From contig OZ026608.1 in assembly GCA_964020085.1 (NCBI GenBank), forward strand, positions 20,064,623-20,128,622: 64,000 bases of DNA, given 5' to 3'. The position numbers and the translations under genes were made by a program. The notes beneath the pieces are model-generated. The model saw nothing but the letters and a program-made list of their open reading frames with translations, ran no database searches and was not told the DNA's origin. Source of the DNA: Micromussa lordhowensis (lineage: Eukaryota > Cnidaria > Anthozoa > Scleractinia > Lobophylliidae). Shown here one piece after another: positions 51,663 to 58,047 of this stretch. Each line of letters opens with the position of its first letter. Position 1 is the stretch's first letter.

Positions 51663-51932
51663 TCAAATATCATTTTCTAGCATTTTAGTAGATCATATAC
51701 CAAATGTACTAACAAATTTGATTGCCTAATTAAGGAGATGCTTTTTATAAGAAAACTTAAACCATCCCTAAACGCGCAAACGGATTCGATTCGCGCAAAG
51801 GTATTCACTTGAAGAACTTGTGATCCTTTGTTATTATGTTAATTTGTAGAAATCAAATCATCGATATCGCATTATTCATTCACTCTGCCTTGAGAATGGT
51901 GTCACGATGACGCCGTAACGTCGGCTTTTAAC

Positions 51933-51968
<36 letters not shown>

Positions 51969-52386
51969 GTTATTATTATTATTTTGCAACATATCTATGT
52001 ATAAGGCAAGGTAGCCCCCTTACGCATCAGTGTTGTCAGCTGTGATAATTCTGTATTTGAGAGTTGGATTAGCTAATAACAAAGTGAAATCACTCTCACC
52101 GATTAAGCTTCATTTGAGAAATAAGATAAGCTGCTGTATCATCTTTGTACTTCTTTAAAGCCAATTCAACTGGTAGATAACTAGGGTTGTCACCTTGTTT
52201 GTAAGTCCATAAGTACATAAGACATGGGTAGCGTTCAACTAGGGACTTTGTGACATGCAAGAAGTTTTGCTCTGCAGCAAGATGCAGCAGGGTGGGGCGA
52301 GTTGGATCATCTTTTGAAGGAACACGGAAACACTTGAAGACTTCTTTGGCATCCCTCTCAAGTATTATTTTTGTTAGTTGACTTAT
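24975..52386 (-). CDS. Ankyrin/TRP-like cation channel, copy 2 (ankyrin to C-terminus)
   Basis: Exons in transcription order: 52100-52386, 48326-48437, 47463-47771, 47110-47183, 43976-44158, 42506-42679, 32821-32967, 28603-28683, 27036-27216, 26616-26676 and probably 24975-55. The first nine junction phases match (2,0,0,2,2,2,2,2,0), giving about 536 continuous codons. The order is ankyrin unit, linker, pre-S1 helix, S1-S2, S3-S4, S5, pore, S6 ([16 protein letters not shown]) and a cytoplasmic tail, the plan of TRP cation channels. Exons 1-2 were not found and may lie past 64000. Introns are packed with transposons, including a full BEL/Pao element. The tail is incomplete: the last two exons do not share phase, so one small exon is missing. 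Resemblance is to ankyrin-bearing TRPs in general; the subfamily is not resolved. Confidence 0.85.
26616..26676 (-). CDS. Channel copy 2, first C-terminal exon
   Basis: 61 nt, phase 0 in, donor GTATCA in phase 1, acceptor TTTGTTTTCAG. Product [20 protein letters not shown]. If the donor is not used, translation ends six codons later at TAG near 26597, which would make a short alternative C-terminus. Confidence 0.72.
27036..27216 (-). CDS. Channel copy 2, S6 exon
   Basis: 181 nt, phase 2 to 0, acceptor TTGTTTTCCTTTTAG, donor GTACGT. It carries S6 ([20 protein letters not shown]), then [20 protein letters not shown] and [13 protein letters not shown]. The LLN-x-LIA end of S6 followed by a helical TRP-domain-like stretch is the strongest single TRP signature in the window. 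Confidence 0.92.
27930..28445. mobile_element. Degenerate relative of the TTAA-flanked element
   Basis: Shares with 2916-3551 the text around CGCGCGCACAAGAGCGC, AAGAGATTTCC and AAGCTAAGCTCGA, later GAGCATGGTGACC, and a right end GAGGAATCAACTTAA. The left end is lost. A second fragment lies near 30290-30390. Intronic in channel copy 2. Confidence 0.65.
28603..28683 (-). CDS. Channel copy 2, pore exon
   Basis: 81 nt, phase 2 to 2, acceptor CTTATTTTCAG, donor CAA followed by GTAAAC. Product [20 protein letters not shown] then EDYSKF. It joins in frame directly to the S6 exon (KFN-WLAILIL), skipping an exon-like stretch at 27681-27739 whose phase does not fit. It is read as pore helix and filter by position. 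Confidence 0.8.
28905..31950. mobile_element. Large inverted-repeat structure, arms of ~450 bp
   Basis: The left arm (about 28905-29370) and the right arm (about 31460-31950) are complementary over most of their length, for example CCAAGAAAAACGACATTT against AAATGTCGTTTTTCTCGG, and TTGGGCAAATGAT against ATCATTTGCCCAA. About 2.1 kb lies between, holding a LINE 3' fragment and other repeats. Sequence beyond each arm (28830-28895 and about 32725-32780) is also related in inverted orientation and matches the tail of SINE family B. It may be one long-TIR transposon or an inverted duplication. It fills the S5-pore intron. Confidence 0.7.
30765..31165 (-). pseudogene. LINE 3' fragment
   Basis: The minus strand ends an ORF with [20 protein letters not shown] then FSKHLKLYL, the C-terminal pattern (W-x-x-IP, x-L, F-K-x-L) of many non-LTR RT proteins. 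An AAT repeat and AT-rich 3' UTR follow. Only about 75 codons remain. Confidence 0.65.
32625..32730. mobile_element. Palindromic derivative of SINE family B
   Basis: CTTAAGCAGCTGTGAAATT at the left faces its complement at the right, with CCTGAAAAAA/TTTTTTTCAGG inside. A short B-box-like GGTTCGAATCCCGTT lies in the middle. The A-box half of the tRNA-like head is gone. Confidence 0.75.
32821..32967 (-). CDS. Channel copy 2, S5 exon
   Basis: 147 nt, phase 2 to 2, acceptor CTTTGTAG, donor GTAAAG. Product [17 protein letters not shown], then the S5 segment [18 protein letters not shown]. The intron before it, 9.5 kb long, contains the BEL/Pao element in the opposite orientation. Confidence 0.87.
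33079..33198 (+). repeat. 5' LTR of BEL/Pao element
   Basis: 120 bp, starting TGTCATAGACCC and ending TTTTCCTAAA. By direct comparison it is identical, base for base, to the 3' LTR. It contains an AATAAA signal near its right side. Confidence 0.93.
33225..36272 (+). CDS. BEL/Pao gag-protease-RT polyprotein, C-terminally broken
   Basis: 1015 codons. Around residues 120-260 is a DUF1759-type gag region ([17 protein letters not shown]). Two zinc knuckles of C-x2-C type occur at about 380-413 ([27 protein letters not shown]). The aspartic protease active site VDTGS is near 467. The RT spans roughly 720-930 with active-site box YMDN near 887 instead of the common YMDD. The frame continues into the region after RT (DPLGFIEP) and then stops at TAA. 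The RNase H domain expected next is absent, so the protein is cut just past the RT connection. Confidence 0.93.
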   Translation: MSKTEITHHKAVRGAYKGHCIQAIKRADRIMEDTESPNLTELEAIIERLARRMEEISILDNKIVTALEKEEDIMEETDQTLSFQDTIHFGILKMRKFLAKNQPTVSPFHYINPEQTKKNIHVNLPKLQIQPFDGNPLEWLTFWDSFRNAVHENDSLSDIDKMNYLKGMLANEAARAIAGLPITSQNYGKAIELLKERFGRKQTLINAHMESLSKIESPTDTHNLRRFYDSCETNIRALETLDVQTDSYGSLLIPTLLKKLPVELRRTIFRANPNACSSLNDLRETLRKEIEIIESSQTTQETEPSGATLDDIFIPTASALFTKSQQHKASQKGKYIYPRISEKNETSACIYCDDKHRADKCQTVKSAEQRRSILIQKRRCFNCLRSGHTKQQCRSKGRCLNCGLKHHTSICEPNRDQTHEPKQKPDKQENSKDIKTLSTTTNRNVSLQTAMVVAYGHMNTCQARILVDTGSQKTFVTQQLKRKLKLEPIKRETLDINTFGTTESTTKAYDVVSLSLKAENEKLTITALVTPTICPPLSNNTQATNLPTEFRNLKIADPVRETDEQPVDILIGNDNYVQIITGETKKSKDERWMAIRSKFGWLLSGPTPTTTHYKTLNTICQQSRDTTLIQQEDLNDTLRKFWEISNISEENDGNDSDVQRRFQETITFNTDTKRYNVRLPWKDNKQSIPSNLSLAKKRLNSLQHTLTKKDPQLIYKYDKQLLNQLKRGFIEEIEEPTTHEGVLHYIPHFPVFKESSTTAMRIVYDASARLSHQTPSLNDCLYTGPNLMQNLEGMLAKFRLHKVAFTADIEKAFLQIELNKEDRDATRFLWLRDVNKPANSPDNIITYRFCRVLFGAAPSPFLLNATVQYHLNKEANAIATDLQQSIYMDNVVSGTNTEAEAFQYYTSSRDMFNKASMNLRQWSSNCTSLNDQARSDDVYAESTVKVLGLTWNTETDTLTLPLTKLCEEIRNTNTTKLTKRAALSLSSKLFDPLGFIEPVNVKAKIMMRGYLARNL
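36273..38218 (+). CDS. BEL/Pao integrase part, separated by a deletion
   Basis: The open frame starts at 36273 with no start codon of its own; the first ATG is at 36407. The first residues are the very end of RNase H and its linker ([25 protein letters not shown]). Then come an HHCC-type zinc-binding region (about 36930-37075) and an integrase core with Asp in VDYAGP, Asp in SDNAKTF and Glu in WWGGFYERL. The basic C-terminal region is of DUF5641 type. Compared with the usual layout, roughly 200 codons of RNase H are missing at the join near 36270, and the frame also changes there. Confidence 0.92.
38313..38432 (+). repeat. 3' LTR of BEL/Pao element
   Basis: 120 bp identical to the 5' LTR. 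A short purine tract (GGGAGAA) just before it may be the plus-strand primer site, though it is weak. Followed directly by the GAGGG target duplication. Confidence 0.93.
38438..39210. other. Intron of channel copy 2, nothing recognised
   Basis: AT-rich intronic sequence. The ORF at 38815-39165 has no recognisable domain and looks like chance. Confidence 0.55.
39211..39265 (+). repeat. GTGAGTCA octanucleotide microsatellite
   Basis: Six to seven near-perfect copies of an 8-bp unit (AGTGAGTC). Intronic. Confidence 0.9.
39530..40235 (+). repeat. ~309-bp tandem repeat, about 2.3 copies
   Basis: The marker AGACGTCACGCATCGTTGCT occurs at 39600 and 39908, and TGCTTGCTATTTTTAGTTAC at 39842 and 40151. 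Copies are highly similar, with subrepeats of TTACAAANGGTAA and AAATTCAATTAGA inside each unit. Intronic in channel copy 2. Confidence 0.85.
40457..40616. mobile_element. 160-bp foldback MITE
   Basis: The arms AATAGCCCAATTTCGATATA and its complement continue inward through AAACAATAGACCTCAGCACG to a small loop, an almost perfect 70-bp hairpin. No coding region. Confidence 0.88.
40617..42505. other. Intron of channel copy 2, nothing recognised
   Basis: AT-rich sequence with no supported gene. ATTCACGATAATT-type short repeats occur near 42345-42410. Confidence 0.55.
42506..42679 (-). CDS. Channel copy 2, S3-S4 exon
   Basis: 174 nt, phase 2 to 2, acceptor TCATTTGTAG, donor GTAAAA. Product [20 protein letters not shown], then an amphipathic S4-like part [15 protein letters not shown]. 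The YFRDPYN-W motif at the S2-S3 turn is common in TRP channels. S4 has few basic residues, as in non-voltage-gated TRPs. Confidence 0.88.
42832..43169. mobile_element. 338-bp MITE with CAGGAGCCCATCA ends
   Basis: The inverted ends CAGGAGCCCATCACTAGGAGC and complement are flanked by the 7-bp direct repeat ACATAAC. Solo ends of the same family appear near 5394, 20057 and 57267. No coding region. End sequence and target size suggest a hAT-like group, not proven. Confidence 0.82.
43976..44158 (-). CDS. Channel copy 2, S1-S2 exon
   Basis: 183 nt, phase 2 to 2, acceptor TTTATGTTTCAG, donor GTGAGT. Two hydrophobic segments are encoded, [18 protein letters not shown] and [19 protein letters not shown], separated by a short loop with [11 protein letters not shown]. 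They are read as S1 and S2. Confidence 0.88.
44396..44710. mobile_element. Composite of two foldback units
   Basis: The first hairpin is 44396-44550 with TTATTGACCAAGCTTGTTCG arms. The second is about 44551-44710 with GCGGGCAAGAT/ATCTTGCCCGC and TTATTATATGG/CCATATAATAA arms. Intronic in channel copy 2. Confidence 0.8.
44890..45990. repeat. Cluster of GATAGT/ACTATC repeat fragments
   Basis: Motifs such as ATCATCAACTATCACCAAC, GGTCAAACGG and CGACTATCATGC recur in both orientations and enclose another MITE. The ORF at 45058-45297 lies inside and has no recognisable domain. Confidence 0.6.
45407..45662. mobile_element. 256-bp foldback MITE with AAGCAATAGA ends
   Basis: The inverted arms of about 46 bp match (AAGCAATAGA, then CACTTTTTCATTGTTTATAT and CCTCATCTAAACAC). 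Part of the left arm is duplicated inside, and an inner hairpin carries GGGTTTGCATAACT. Confidence 0.85.
46185..46362 (-). mobile_element. tRNA-derived SINE, family B
   Basis: Read on the minus strand it starts GGCTTGATAGCTCAGTTGGT with an intact A box and has a T-arm-like GGGTTGGAATCCC and acceptor-like ends. The anticodon stem is imperfect, and a CAGGCTTTAATTTCAC tail is attached. The tail continues to about 46185 with text also found at 28840-28890 and 32730-32780. A tRNA gene is therefore unlikely. Confidence 0.72.
46517..46590 (+). mobile_element. SINE family B head fragment, opposite orientation
   Basis: Plus-strand GGCTTGATAGCTCAGTTATT and CATGGGTTCGAGGCCTGAAT repeat the head of the minus-strand SINE 150 bp away, making a head-to-head pair. 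The second acceptor strand and tail are missing. Confidence 0.7.
46600..46863 (+). pseudogene. BEL/Pao pol fragment
   Basis: From about 46657 a plus-strand frame reads [20 protein letters not shown], then [15 protein letters not shown] and [11 protein letters not shown], ending at TAA. This is the linker between RNase H and integrase in BEL/Pao elements (NPAD motif, W-x-x-GPxFL). About 67 codons remain. Different from the full element by sequence, so from another family. Confidence 0.75.
47110..47183 (-). CDS. Channel copy 2, pre-S1 exon
   Basis: A small exon of 74 nt, phase 0 to 2, acceptor TGTATGTTTAG, donor GTAAGA. Product [20 protein letters not shown] then HWWF. HPVV and the basic KW-x-K-F/Y pattern are typical of the helix just before S1 in TRP channels. 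Its phases fit both neighbours, which supports the call despite its size. Confidence 0.82.
47463..47771 (-). CDS. Channel copy 2, linker exon
   Basis: 103 codons, phase 0 to 0, acceptor TTCTAATTCAG, donor GTTTGTG (a weaker donor). It begins [19 protein letters not shown], contains [18 protein letters not shown], and ends [12 protein letters not shown]. The acidic middle part is 13 codons longer than in copy 1. Confidence 0.88.
47772..48325. other. Intron of channel copy 2, nothing recognised
   Basis: AT-rich intron between the linker exon and the post-ankyrin exon. No repeat or gene supported. Confidence 0.6.
48326..48437 (-). CDS. Channel copy 2, post-ankyrin exon
   Basis: 112 nt, phase 2 to 0, between TTTTTATCTCTAG and GTATAT. 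Product [20 protein letters not shown], then [17 protein letters not shown]. Counterpart of exon 4 in copy 1, two codons longer. Confidence 0.85.
49020..51240 (+). pseudogene. Degenerate reverse-transcriptase retroelement (FADDA box)
   Basis: Several plus-strand frame pieces follow in order: [20 protein letters not shown] (49050), [18 protein letters not shown] (49430), [19 protein letters not shown] (49640, frame broken), [16 protein letters not shown] (49810), WFADDACG (49911), HLGAA and [14 protein letters not shown] (50090-50170), [15 protein letters not shown] (50210), and a Cys-rich tail with [15 protein letters not shown] (50665). The D-A-S-N-A-F, TQGDP and FADD boxes identify a reverse transcriptase. 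The FADDA variant and Cys-His tail set it apart from the LINE at 20.7-22.1 kb. At least five frameshifts or stops make it dead. Its class is not certain. It lies antisense in a channel intron. Confidence 0.75.
51549..51663. mobile_element. 115-bp foldback MITE
   Basis: The arms ACAATTATTCCAT and ATGGAATAATTGT, then TGTTGGATATGAGAT against ATCTCATATCCAAC, close on a GCCCTACGGGC loop. No coding region. Confidence 0.85.
51934..51985 (+). repeat. ATT trinucleotide microsatellite
   Basis: About 16 ATT units with one GTT interruption. Intronic, upstream of the donor of the ankyrin exon. Confidence 0.95.
52100..52386 (-). CDS. Channel copy 2, ankyrin exon
   Basis: 287 nt, phase 0 in and 2 out, acceptor CTGTATGTAG, donor GTGAGA. 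It encodes [18 protein letters not shown], then [20 protein letters not shown] and [12 protein letters not shown]. It matches the copy-1 exon at 11896-12179 in phases and product and is one codon longer. Confidence 0.88.
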
Positions 52387-52611
52387 CTACATACAGATAG
52401 CAGATCAATTCATTAGTCTGGAATTTGTTTTTAATAATATTACATCATTACATTTATTTCAAAAATTGGCCTCTTAAAGACGATTTCCGGCCCATACTGT
52501 GCACTCTTGAGAGTTTGTTTACGTTTTTGTTTTATTTCATGTAAGACATCACAAAATGTAAACATTTTGCAACTACTTACAGGAAGTAAATTCAAAGTTT
52601 CATGTCAACCG

Positions 52612-52735
52612 CCATTTCATCTCACTTGATGAAACAACTTCTCACTTGATGAAACAACTTCGCAGATGTAAAAATCAATGAAGCTGTTGGAAAAAGAATT
52701 TGAAAGGCCTCAAAGATAAGGTATGTGGTTCATAA
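52612..52735 (+). repeat. Short duplicated block, copy 1 (partner at 62425-62518)
   Basis: TTGATGAAACAACTTCGCAG, AAGCTGTTGGAAAAAGAAT and AAGGTATGTGGTTC recur in order at 62425-62518. This copy also carries an internal 20-bp direct repeat of CTCACTTGATGAAACAACTT. Each copy ends in a donor-like GGTATGTGG after a short ATG-initiated frame. Nature unknown. Confidence 0.6.
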
Positions 52736-52739
52736 CGAA

Positions 52740-53747
52740 TTAGCCTGCAAGCAGGCTCACCTTTGAGTCACAGACACGAGTGGCGAAGAGCAAAGCGATC
52801 CGGCGGGTTGGAGTCTGGGGAAGAGGTGCCAAGAAAGTGAGCCTGCCTTGATATCTGTAACTTTTTTCATTTCTACTTCGCCTGAGCGAAGTGAAATACA
52901 TGTACCGTTGGCTGAAAAGCGGGAAAGGCGAGAAAACTGTCAATCTATTATGTTTGATGAAGAGTGATTATATATTAGATCCCCATGGCAGGGATCCATA
53001 TTCATTTTTTTCTGAGTCGTCAGCCGGGCGAGTAAACCAGATTGCCTACTTGCCCAGTTCCAATTTTGGTCGTCCAGACCTTTTTCGCCGGAGGCTGTGA
53101 CAAAATGCCACATCTTAGTCACCGTCACGTTTTCTGCGAGTGGACTGCTCTAAAAGACGCCAGCGGTTAACAACATGAAAACTGAGTCTGCGATCATTTT
53201 GTGGAAAATACTGCACTATCAAAGATGACGCCCAAACTTTCGATCTCATTGCAGACAAAAAAATGTATGTTAACTATTCTCCGTTATTCTTAACGATTTA
53301 AGTGGATGGGAAGTACCCAAACACAGGTAAAATGTACATCGTAAAATAGAATAGAAATTTTTGGAAATGTGGTTGAGCAAAACCTCACTCGTCCAAAGGA
53401 CGACTTTTAGAGCTACCTCAGTTGTCTGTCTGATGGAGTTACAAATAGATCAGTTCTGAATATTGAAAGGTCATAGTACGATTAACTCTGCTAGTGAATA
53501 TGAGCCTGATGTATTGAATACTTTTTGTGCAGCACGGGTTCAAAAACTCAAAATTTAACAAAGAATGTATGAGCTCATTAGTGCTTTGCCACCCAGAAAT
53601 TTTGCAGTTTTTGAAAGACAATTTCTCCTTCAATATTTCACCCAAAATCCTAAACATTTCACCATGTACTAAGTTTCACTAGCTCTTTAGCTGCCTGAAG
53701 TCAATTCATATCTAACATGTTTCCTTCTATACGCAAAGCCGTATGCA

Positions 53748-53779
<32 letters not shown>

Positions 53780-54199
53780 TGAATCCGCCTATATGGATAC
53801 CATGGAATTGGTAATTAACCGCAAGTTGTCACAATAAAAAATATGTTGTCCACATTTGGAGTCAAATGAAGAATTGAGTGTGCATATTACATTACATTTA
53901 ACAGAGTTCCAGTCTATTTCTGGTTAAATTTGAAACTTAAGAGGGAGCTGGATATAGCAGCTGAAGTATGTTGGTGAATCAAGACGTACTTGCCGTATTG
54001 CCGACTACATATGACAAGAGTTAAAGTGCATCTAGCCCCCAAATTTGTTTCGCTAAAACGAATCTACATATTATTTGAAATAGTTCTGCGAAAAAAAAAT
54101 TGGATTCGGTTAAATACTCGATTTTCTGTGCCGCGACGAAATCTCGAAAATAGAACCAAAACGCCGCCATTTTGTTTCACGACCGAGTTTGGGGAGAAT
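52740..54199. other. No gene recognised
   Basis: Expected position of upstream exons of channel copy 2, but no relative of copy-1 exon 2 was found. Short ORFs here have no recognisable domain. Confidence 0.5.
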
Positions 54200-54210
54200 G
54201 GGTCCAGCGC

Positions 54211-54470
54211 TGCCTCGTTCCCAGACGTCTCTCTTTTTTAGAGGAACAAGAGCGCGCGCAAAGGACAAAGGGAAGGGGAAAAGGCGTTAAACGACGATGA
54301 CAAGAAAACGACAAAATTGCCGAGAAATCGACCAAATTATCGCAGGCGCTTCGCCTCTCTCCTTTCTCTTTCCCGTGATCCCTCGCGTGCTCGTCCCCAG
54401 TTTCTCGTGCTTCTAGCTCGCCTGCTTCACTTGCTTTGCGACTGAAATCGAAGCGCCTGAGGAGGAGGCA
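54211..54470. mobile_element. TGCCTC-ended MITE, copy 2
   Basis: Ends TGCCTCG and GAGGCA, with the direct repeat GGGTCCAGC at 54200-54208 and 54471-54479. The internal text matches 20203-20366 in the other orientation. The 9-bp target size is that of Mutator-like elements, but the left repeat is offset by two bases, so the boundary is approximate. Confidence 0.7.
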
Positions 54471-55897
54471 GGGTCCAGCCGCTGTTGTGATGTCTACCCA
54501 GGAAGCTTGAATATCTCACGTCCTCTCATTTCCTTCAGAATGGTGCAATACACATCCGAAAAGTGCGCAGAAATGCCTTCCATTGCTATCGGCTGTTGCA
54601 GCAATATCCCAGATTTAAGGAAAGATATGGTGTACAATTTTCTAGCGATTATCGGTCAATGATACAATAAAGGCGTAAACGATGGGTTGATTTTGTATGA
54701 AATGTTTCCTTCGGCCTTGCCTCCCGTAGCTTTAAAAATACATGTCTAAACAATTCTACGATTTTCAATCGATCGAAGCCAGTGTTTTGGTTGAGCTCTC
54801 TATAATCGCGGTCAAAGTATGTGCCAGGCCGAATCCACCGTAGGAAAAAAGATGGCGGCTGTACATTTTACCACAATACCTTGCGAACCTAACACAGCGT
54901 ATAAGACACAAGGAAAGCCAAATTTTTACAATAGTTGTCCCTGTACTAAGGACATTGTGTATCGTAGGTTTGAAGATTTTACAACCCTTCTGTGCCTTTT
55001 TATGAACGTTTTTAAAGTTTTCGTGCGCTAAGAACTGTGGGTAAATGTACCAGTCGCCATCTTTTTTCCTACGGAGGATTGCGGTCACTTCGTTCCAAGT
55101 CACTTCGTTCCATCTTACGGCCAATGCTTAAACAGAACTGAGTAAAAACAAGCTTTATATCCATCGAGTTGATGGACTAAACGTTAAATAGCACGGCGGG
55201 AAATAGAAGCTCGCTTCTGCGAAAGGATCAAGTTTTACAACAAAGAGCCGCTCAAAGAAGACGCCACAAGAGTACCTACGTGCGGAGGTCATCAAGTCTC
55301 GAAAACTGCAACACTTACGTCGCTCCTAATTCCAGACAGTAAAATTCAAACTAGATCTAATAGAACGACCGTACCTTGACAAAATACATTCTCGCTAAGG
55401 ACAAATGTAAACGGCCTGTAAACACGCGTGGAAATCTTGTGCTTAGGTGACGAAATTACCATCCAACTGACTCAAAGCAGTCCTTGAGTTTTCTTTCCTG
55501 CTTTTCGTCTTCCTGCTACTCCACTTCGCAACGGCTAGGTTTCCATTCCTAAGCAGCTCGTCCGCAAATGAAAGTTCCCCGTTGTCCGGTTTGAAATATT
55601 GCAAATTGCTCTCAAAGTTCCAAGCAGTGAGATCACAGTTGTCAAGCGTGCTCGATCGAAGTTTATTTCAGAGTCTCCCGACTCGAAACTTAACTCTGAC
55701 TCCAGTGACGAAAAAGAAATGATTTTGAAACAAGACTTGCTCGTTTTAGTCCCAAAACATACTGGAACTTTTAGATTTGCTTTCCATTTTCTTGAGCGAT
55801 ACAGAAATTGACTGAGGCGCTATTGTTTTTGGTTCCTGCGTAGACGTCATCAGCGACCGTCGCCCCAGACTCCCTAAAACTCGTAATAAAGGGGGCA

Positions 55898-55934
<37 letters not shown>

Positions 55935-55943
55935 TATTACAAG

Positions 55944-56152
55944 ATAACTTGGTTTTATCAACTGGGTTGATAATGTGAATTGGCCACCGTAAAGAGATTC
56001 GGAAGCTGACGTTTCCAGCGTTAGCCTTTCGTCGGAGCGAATCCAAAATCTCTCCGACGAAGGGCTAACGCTCGAAACGTCAGCTTCCGAATCTCTTTAC
56101 ACAAATTGGTGGCCAATTCACATTATCAACCCAGTTGATAAAACCAAATTAT
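55944..56152. mobile_element. ~209-bp foldback MITE
   Basis: The arms ATAACTTGGTTTTATCAACT and complement, with AAGAGATTCGGAAGCTGACG inside, form a long hairpin centred near 56045. A solo arm (CAACTCAGTTGATAAAACCA) sits near 1880-1900. Confidence 0.85.
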
Positions 56153-56305
56153 CCCTAAACCTCGGTCGCGAAACACTTCAAGCGCTACTTTGAGGGGGCA
56201 CAAAAAATCAAGGGTTCAACCAAATTACATTTTTTTTCGCCCAGGTGCTTCGAATAACAAGTGAATTGGTTTAAGCACTAGGTGCACTTTAAGTATTAGT
56301 ATAGG

Positions 56306-56414
56306 TAATCATACGGTTTCGAGTTCAATTTGGAATTAATTTGCACGAGTGAGTTTTTGAAAAACTCACAAGCGCAAATTAGTTTCAAATTGAACGAGAA
56401 AAACCGTATGATTA
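56306..56414. mobile_element. ~109-bp foldback MITE
   Basis: The arms TAATCATACGGTTT and AAACCGTATGATTA extend inward through GTTCAATTTG/CAAATTGAAC to AGTGAGTTTTT facing AAAAACTCAC. No coding region. Confidence 0.85.
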
Positions 56415-57112
56415 CTTATTAATCATACAAACATGAAAAAGTTCGCGCAGAAAAATTGCCGGAAGATGTTTCTTGAAGCCATTTTTTTCTCATTCGAGAA
56501 TTTTTGTCACTGCTTTACATGATATCATTAGCCTACAAAATTTCTCATTGTCTTTCTGCCAATCATTATCCAGAATTACGATGTGCAATTTGCACTGGTG
56601 TTACACTTTTTGCACCGGTGTTACACTTTTTGCACTGGTGTTACACTTGAACTGCACTGCTCTCAACCAATTAGAATTGAGTAACTTTTTCATGTGTATT
56701 ATTACAAACGTAAGTGATAGCAAGAGGGCAACGAAACAACACAAAGTGTTTTGCCTGTTTTATAACAGCATCATCAAAGACCAGATTGCCAAAGCAAGAT
56801 CACTTGGAATCACGCGGGTGTCCTTTCAGGGTTTTTCTTCACCAAAACTTTATCAACATGCCATCTGTCTGACAGGGTGCGAAAAAAAACAAATTATGCG
56901 GAAATTTTCGGGGGGGGGGGGGGAATGAGGAAAACACACTGGAATATGCGGAAATTTCAGGTTAACAAAATATAAAAAAGCCTGTGAAACGAAAAGCACT
57001 TCAAAGGCTTAGCCACAATTTAAGCTCTTTAATTAATAATGGAATTCACCAGAAAAATACCCAATTTCCACATGCGTATTTTGTATGTAGAATAGACCAT
57101 CCACACCGGTCA

Positions 57113-57224
57113 GAACTTCATGCTAGCCCACATATCCATATATGGATAGGACATAACCATATATGGATATATATGGATAAGACAATATGGGAGTGTGGTC
57201 TATATGTGGGCTAGCATGAAGTTC
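57113..57224. mobile_element. ~112-bp foldback MITE with CATATATGGATA core
   Basis: The arms GAACTTCATGCTAGCCCACA and complement enclose several copies of CCATATATGGATA, itself palindromic. Confidence 0.8.
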
Positions 57225-57690
57225 TTGCCATCCACACCTACTCAGTTTCCATGCTTAGTTGTTGTCAGGAGCCCATGGGCATCTTAAAAAGGTTATGTAA
57301 TCTTTACAGTTTCTAATAGTTTCTGGTAGATTATTAAATAGTTTCGACCAAGAGACCATGATCTAAGAGAACACATCCCCCATACATGGGCCTCTTCCCA
57401 TGATAATCTTTTTTAATCTAATTTTAGCGCGTGGTCAAGCTGCGAGGCTATTTTAGGAAAGACACCTGATTGGCCAATTTAAATGACTTAAGAACATCGA
57501 GGTTTAATTTTAACAGATCAATTAACGCAAAGAACTTTTCGTCGGGATTTTCGAAGTGCATTTATTAAGGGCAGAGAAGAATAATTCTAACTCTCCGACG
57601 CTTTGAAAGAGATCTTTTTCTGTGTAGGCCGTTCAGTACTTTTCGAGATGCGACTTTAGAGCGTGTTATGAATGCAATTCTTGTCAGCAG

Positions 57691-57895
57691 CTAGAGCGCC
57701 GAATGTGAACCAGTCATGCAGAGAAATGACAAGACTAATTTCCGACGTAAAAATCACGATAAACACGTAGAAGATTATTTTCCCGACCAGTAGTTTCAAA
57801 AGGCTTTCCAGATAGGTCTCTCTCAGGGTCTCTACCGATCCAAACGATGTTTTAGTTCGTTCCAGAGAAGCACTTTTTTCGGCACGGACATCCCT
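57691..57895. other. 205-bp insertion with an exon-like minus-strand frame
   Basis: Sister units read CAGCAG-TAAATATTAC without this segment. On the minus strand an acceptor-like TTTACAG lies at its right edge, and an open frame runs through it (ETYLESLLKLLVGKIIFYVF, then IVIFTSEISLVISLHDWF), with one hydrophobic segment of membrane-span length. The frame ends at a stop at 57656. It may be a small mobile insert or the remnant of a spliced exon; I do not recognise the protein. Confidence 0.4.
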
Positions 57896-58047
57896 GTAAA
57901 TATTACAAAGCAATTTCGAATTAAATATGCAAACATTTGCACCGGAACTTTCGGACCGAAAGTTCTAATAAACGGGAAACAAGTATTGAGCTGTCCTGCG
58001 CTTTGAATAACCTTTCCAAAGAGATGTTTTTCGATTTAATCCGTGAA

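Noticed and set aside
56473..56928. 151-codon plus-strand ORF
   Set aside because: Contains a short internal repeat (CACTTTTTGCAC type) and ends in a G run. No domain, probably chance.
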